This document shows positions 63,761 to 64,000 of a stretch of DNA of 64,000 nt, piece after piece. Position 1 is the first letter of the stretch; the number at the start of each line of letters is the position of its first letter. A program made the position numbers and the translations under genes. The stretch comes from Sulfurimonas paralvinellae. GTDB taxonomy: Bacteria; Campylobacterota; Campylobacteria; Campylobacterales; Sulfurimonadaceae. The stretch is from the NCBI RefSeq assembly GCF_014905135.1, contig NZ_CP041406.1, positions 744,001 through 808,000 on the forward strand, in the 5' to 3' direction. The notes beneath the pieces were generated by a model. The model was given only the letters and a program-made list of their open reading frames with translations, had not been told where the DNA came from and did not search any database.

Positions 63761-64000
63761 ATGAAACAGACTTTTGGAACTATTTTTACTTTTTTATTTC
63801 TTTTTGGTGCTTCAGCTCACGCAGAGCTTGTAAAAAGTTACTTCAAAACGGGTGAGTTAAAAGCGGAAACCCATTATGTAGACGGTACGAATACGAAGAT
63901 CAAAGAGGGTATTAAGAACGGCATAGAAAAAACATACTATATGGAAGGTACTTTGGCATATAAAGTGAACTATATCAACGGCAAGCGTGACGGAGAGTTG
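63761..64000 (+). CDS. MORN-repeat (YwqK-type) exported protein, 3' end beyond window
   Basis: The ATG at 63761 follows CAAGGAAAAC. The 80 visible residues begin with a signal peptide (FLFLFGASAHAE) and then short repeats of MORN_2 type: LVKSYFKTGELKAETHYVDG, EKTYYMEGTLAYKVNYINGK. The family is annotated as 'toxin-antitoxin YwqK antitoxin' in databases, but a signal peptide argues for a cell-envelope function. An octamer copy at 63816 lies in the signal peptide. Confidence 0.65.
   Translation, partial: MKQTFGTIFTFLFLFGASAHAELVKSYFKTGELKAETHYVDGTNTKIKEGIKNGIEKTYYMEGTLAYKVNYINGKRDGEL

Overview
The window comes from an AT-rich (high-30s % GC by eye), sulfur-oxidising member of the Campylobacterota, most like Sulfurimonas. 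Evidence: a soxXYZAB cluster without soxCD, monoheme SoxA, a short HisZ-dependent HisG, a FlgS-like soluble kinase, type III pantothenate kinase, many c-type cytochromes and periplasmic redox proteins, and very dense two-component and cyclic-di-GMP signalling. Genes are tightly packed. I see no tRNA, rRNA, CRISPR array or transposase gene.

Layout. 1-10242: a TolC-type protein running off the left edge, a secreted thioredoxin-fold DUF255 protein, a DUF4395 membrane protein, an APC permease, then a TolC/HlyD/FtsX/ATPase efflux operon and an MFS carrier. 10303-16149: three tiny proteins, a GGDEF-EAL enzyme, coaX-hisG-methyltransferase, a MITE-like element, and a solo HicA-like protein. 16253-24605: a periplasmic DsrE protein, then a minus-strand block with a secreted Memo-AMMECR1 fusion, a dihaem peroxidase, pdxA, pdxJ, plsC, ppk2 and a cytoplasmic DUF255 paralogue. 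24740-28027: a nucleoside deoxyribosyltransferase coupled to a sensor kinase with two binding-protein modules, and a BFD-like ferredoxin. 28163-40939: dsbD, a stand-alone periplasmic Cache sensor, a response regulator and kinase, soxXYZAB, a porin, and a periplasmic set (metallo-beta-lactamase fold, thioredoxin, DsrE, DUF302-like). 40944-46717: rhlE with an apparent ATT start, a helicase-derived satellite protein, a DksA-like protein, lpxB, a dead dihydroorotase homologue and tgt. 46751-52218: a four-gene signalling operon (STAS, FIST-PAS kinase, receiver-PP2C phosphatase, receiver-GGDEF-EAL). 52401-64000: efp, an ATP-grasp/HhH protein, dnaE, an M18 aminopeptidase, a FlgS-like kinase, two small proteins, a seven-haem cytochrome, and a MORN-repeat protein cut by the right edge.

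How it fits together. The central third looks like a thiosulfate-oxidation island. DsbD can carry reductant to the periplasm, the thioredoxin can keep SoxY reduced, the Cache-RR-kinase genes sit directly upstream of an OmpR-type direct repeat at soxX, and the DsrE and MBL proteins could handle persulfide intermediates.

The most striking genome-scale signal is the octamer CTCACGCA/TGCGTGAG. I count at least 37 copies by eye against about one expected from base composition. They lie on both strands, all inside genes, with none across the 14 kb dsbD-sox region. Density and lack of polarity resemble DNA uptake sequences of naturally competent bacteria.
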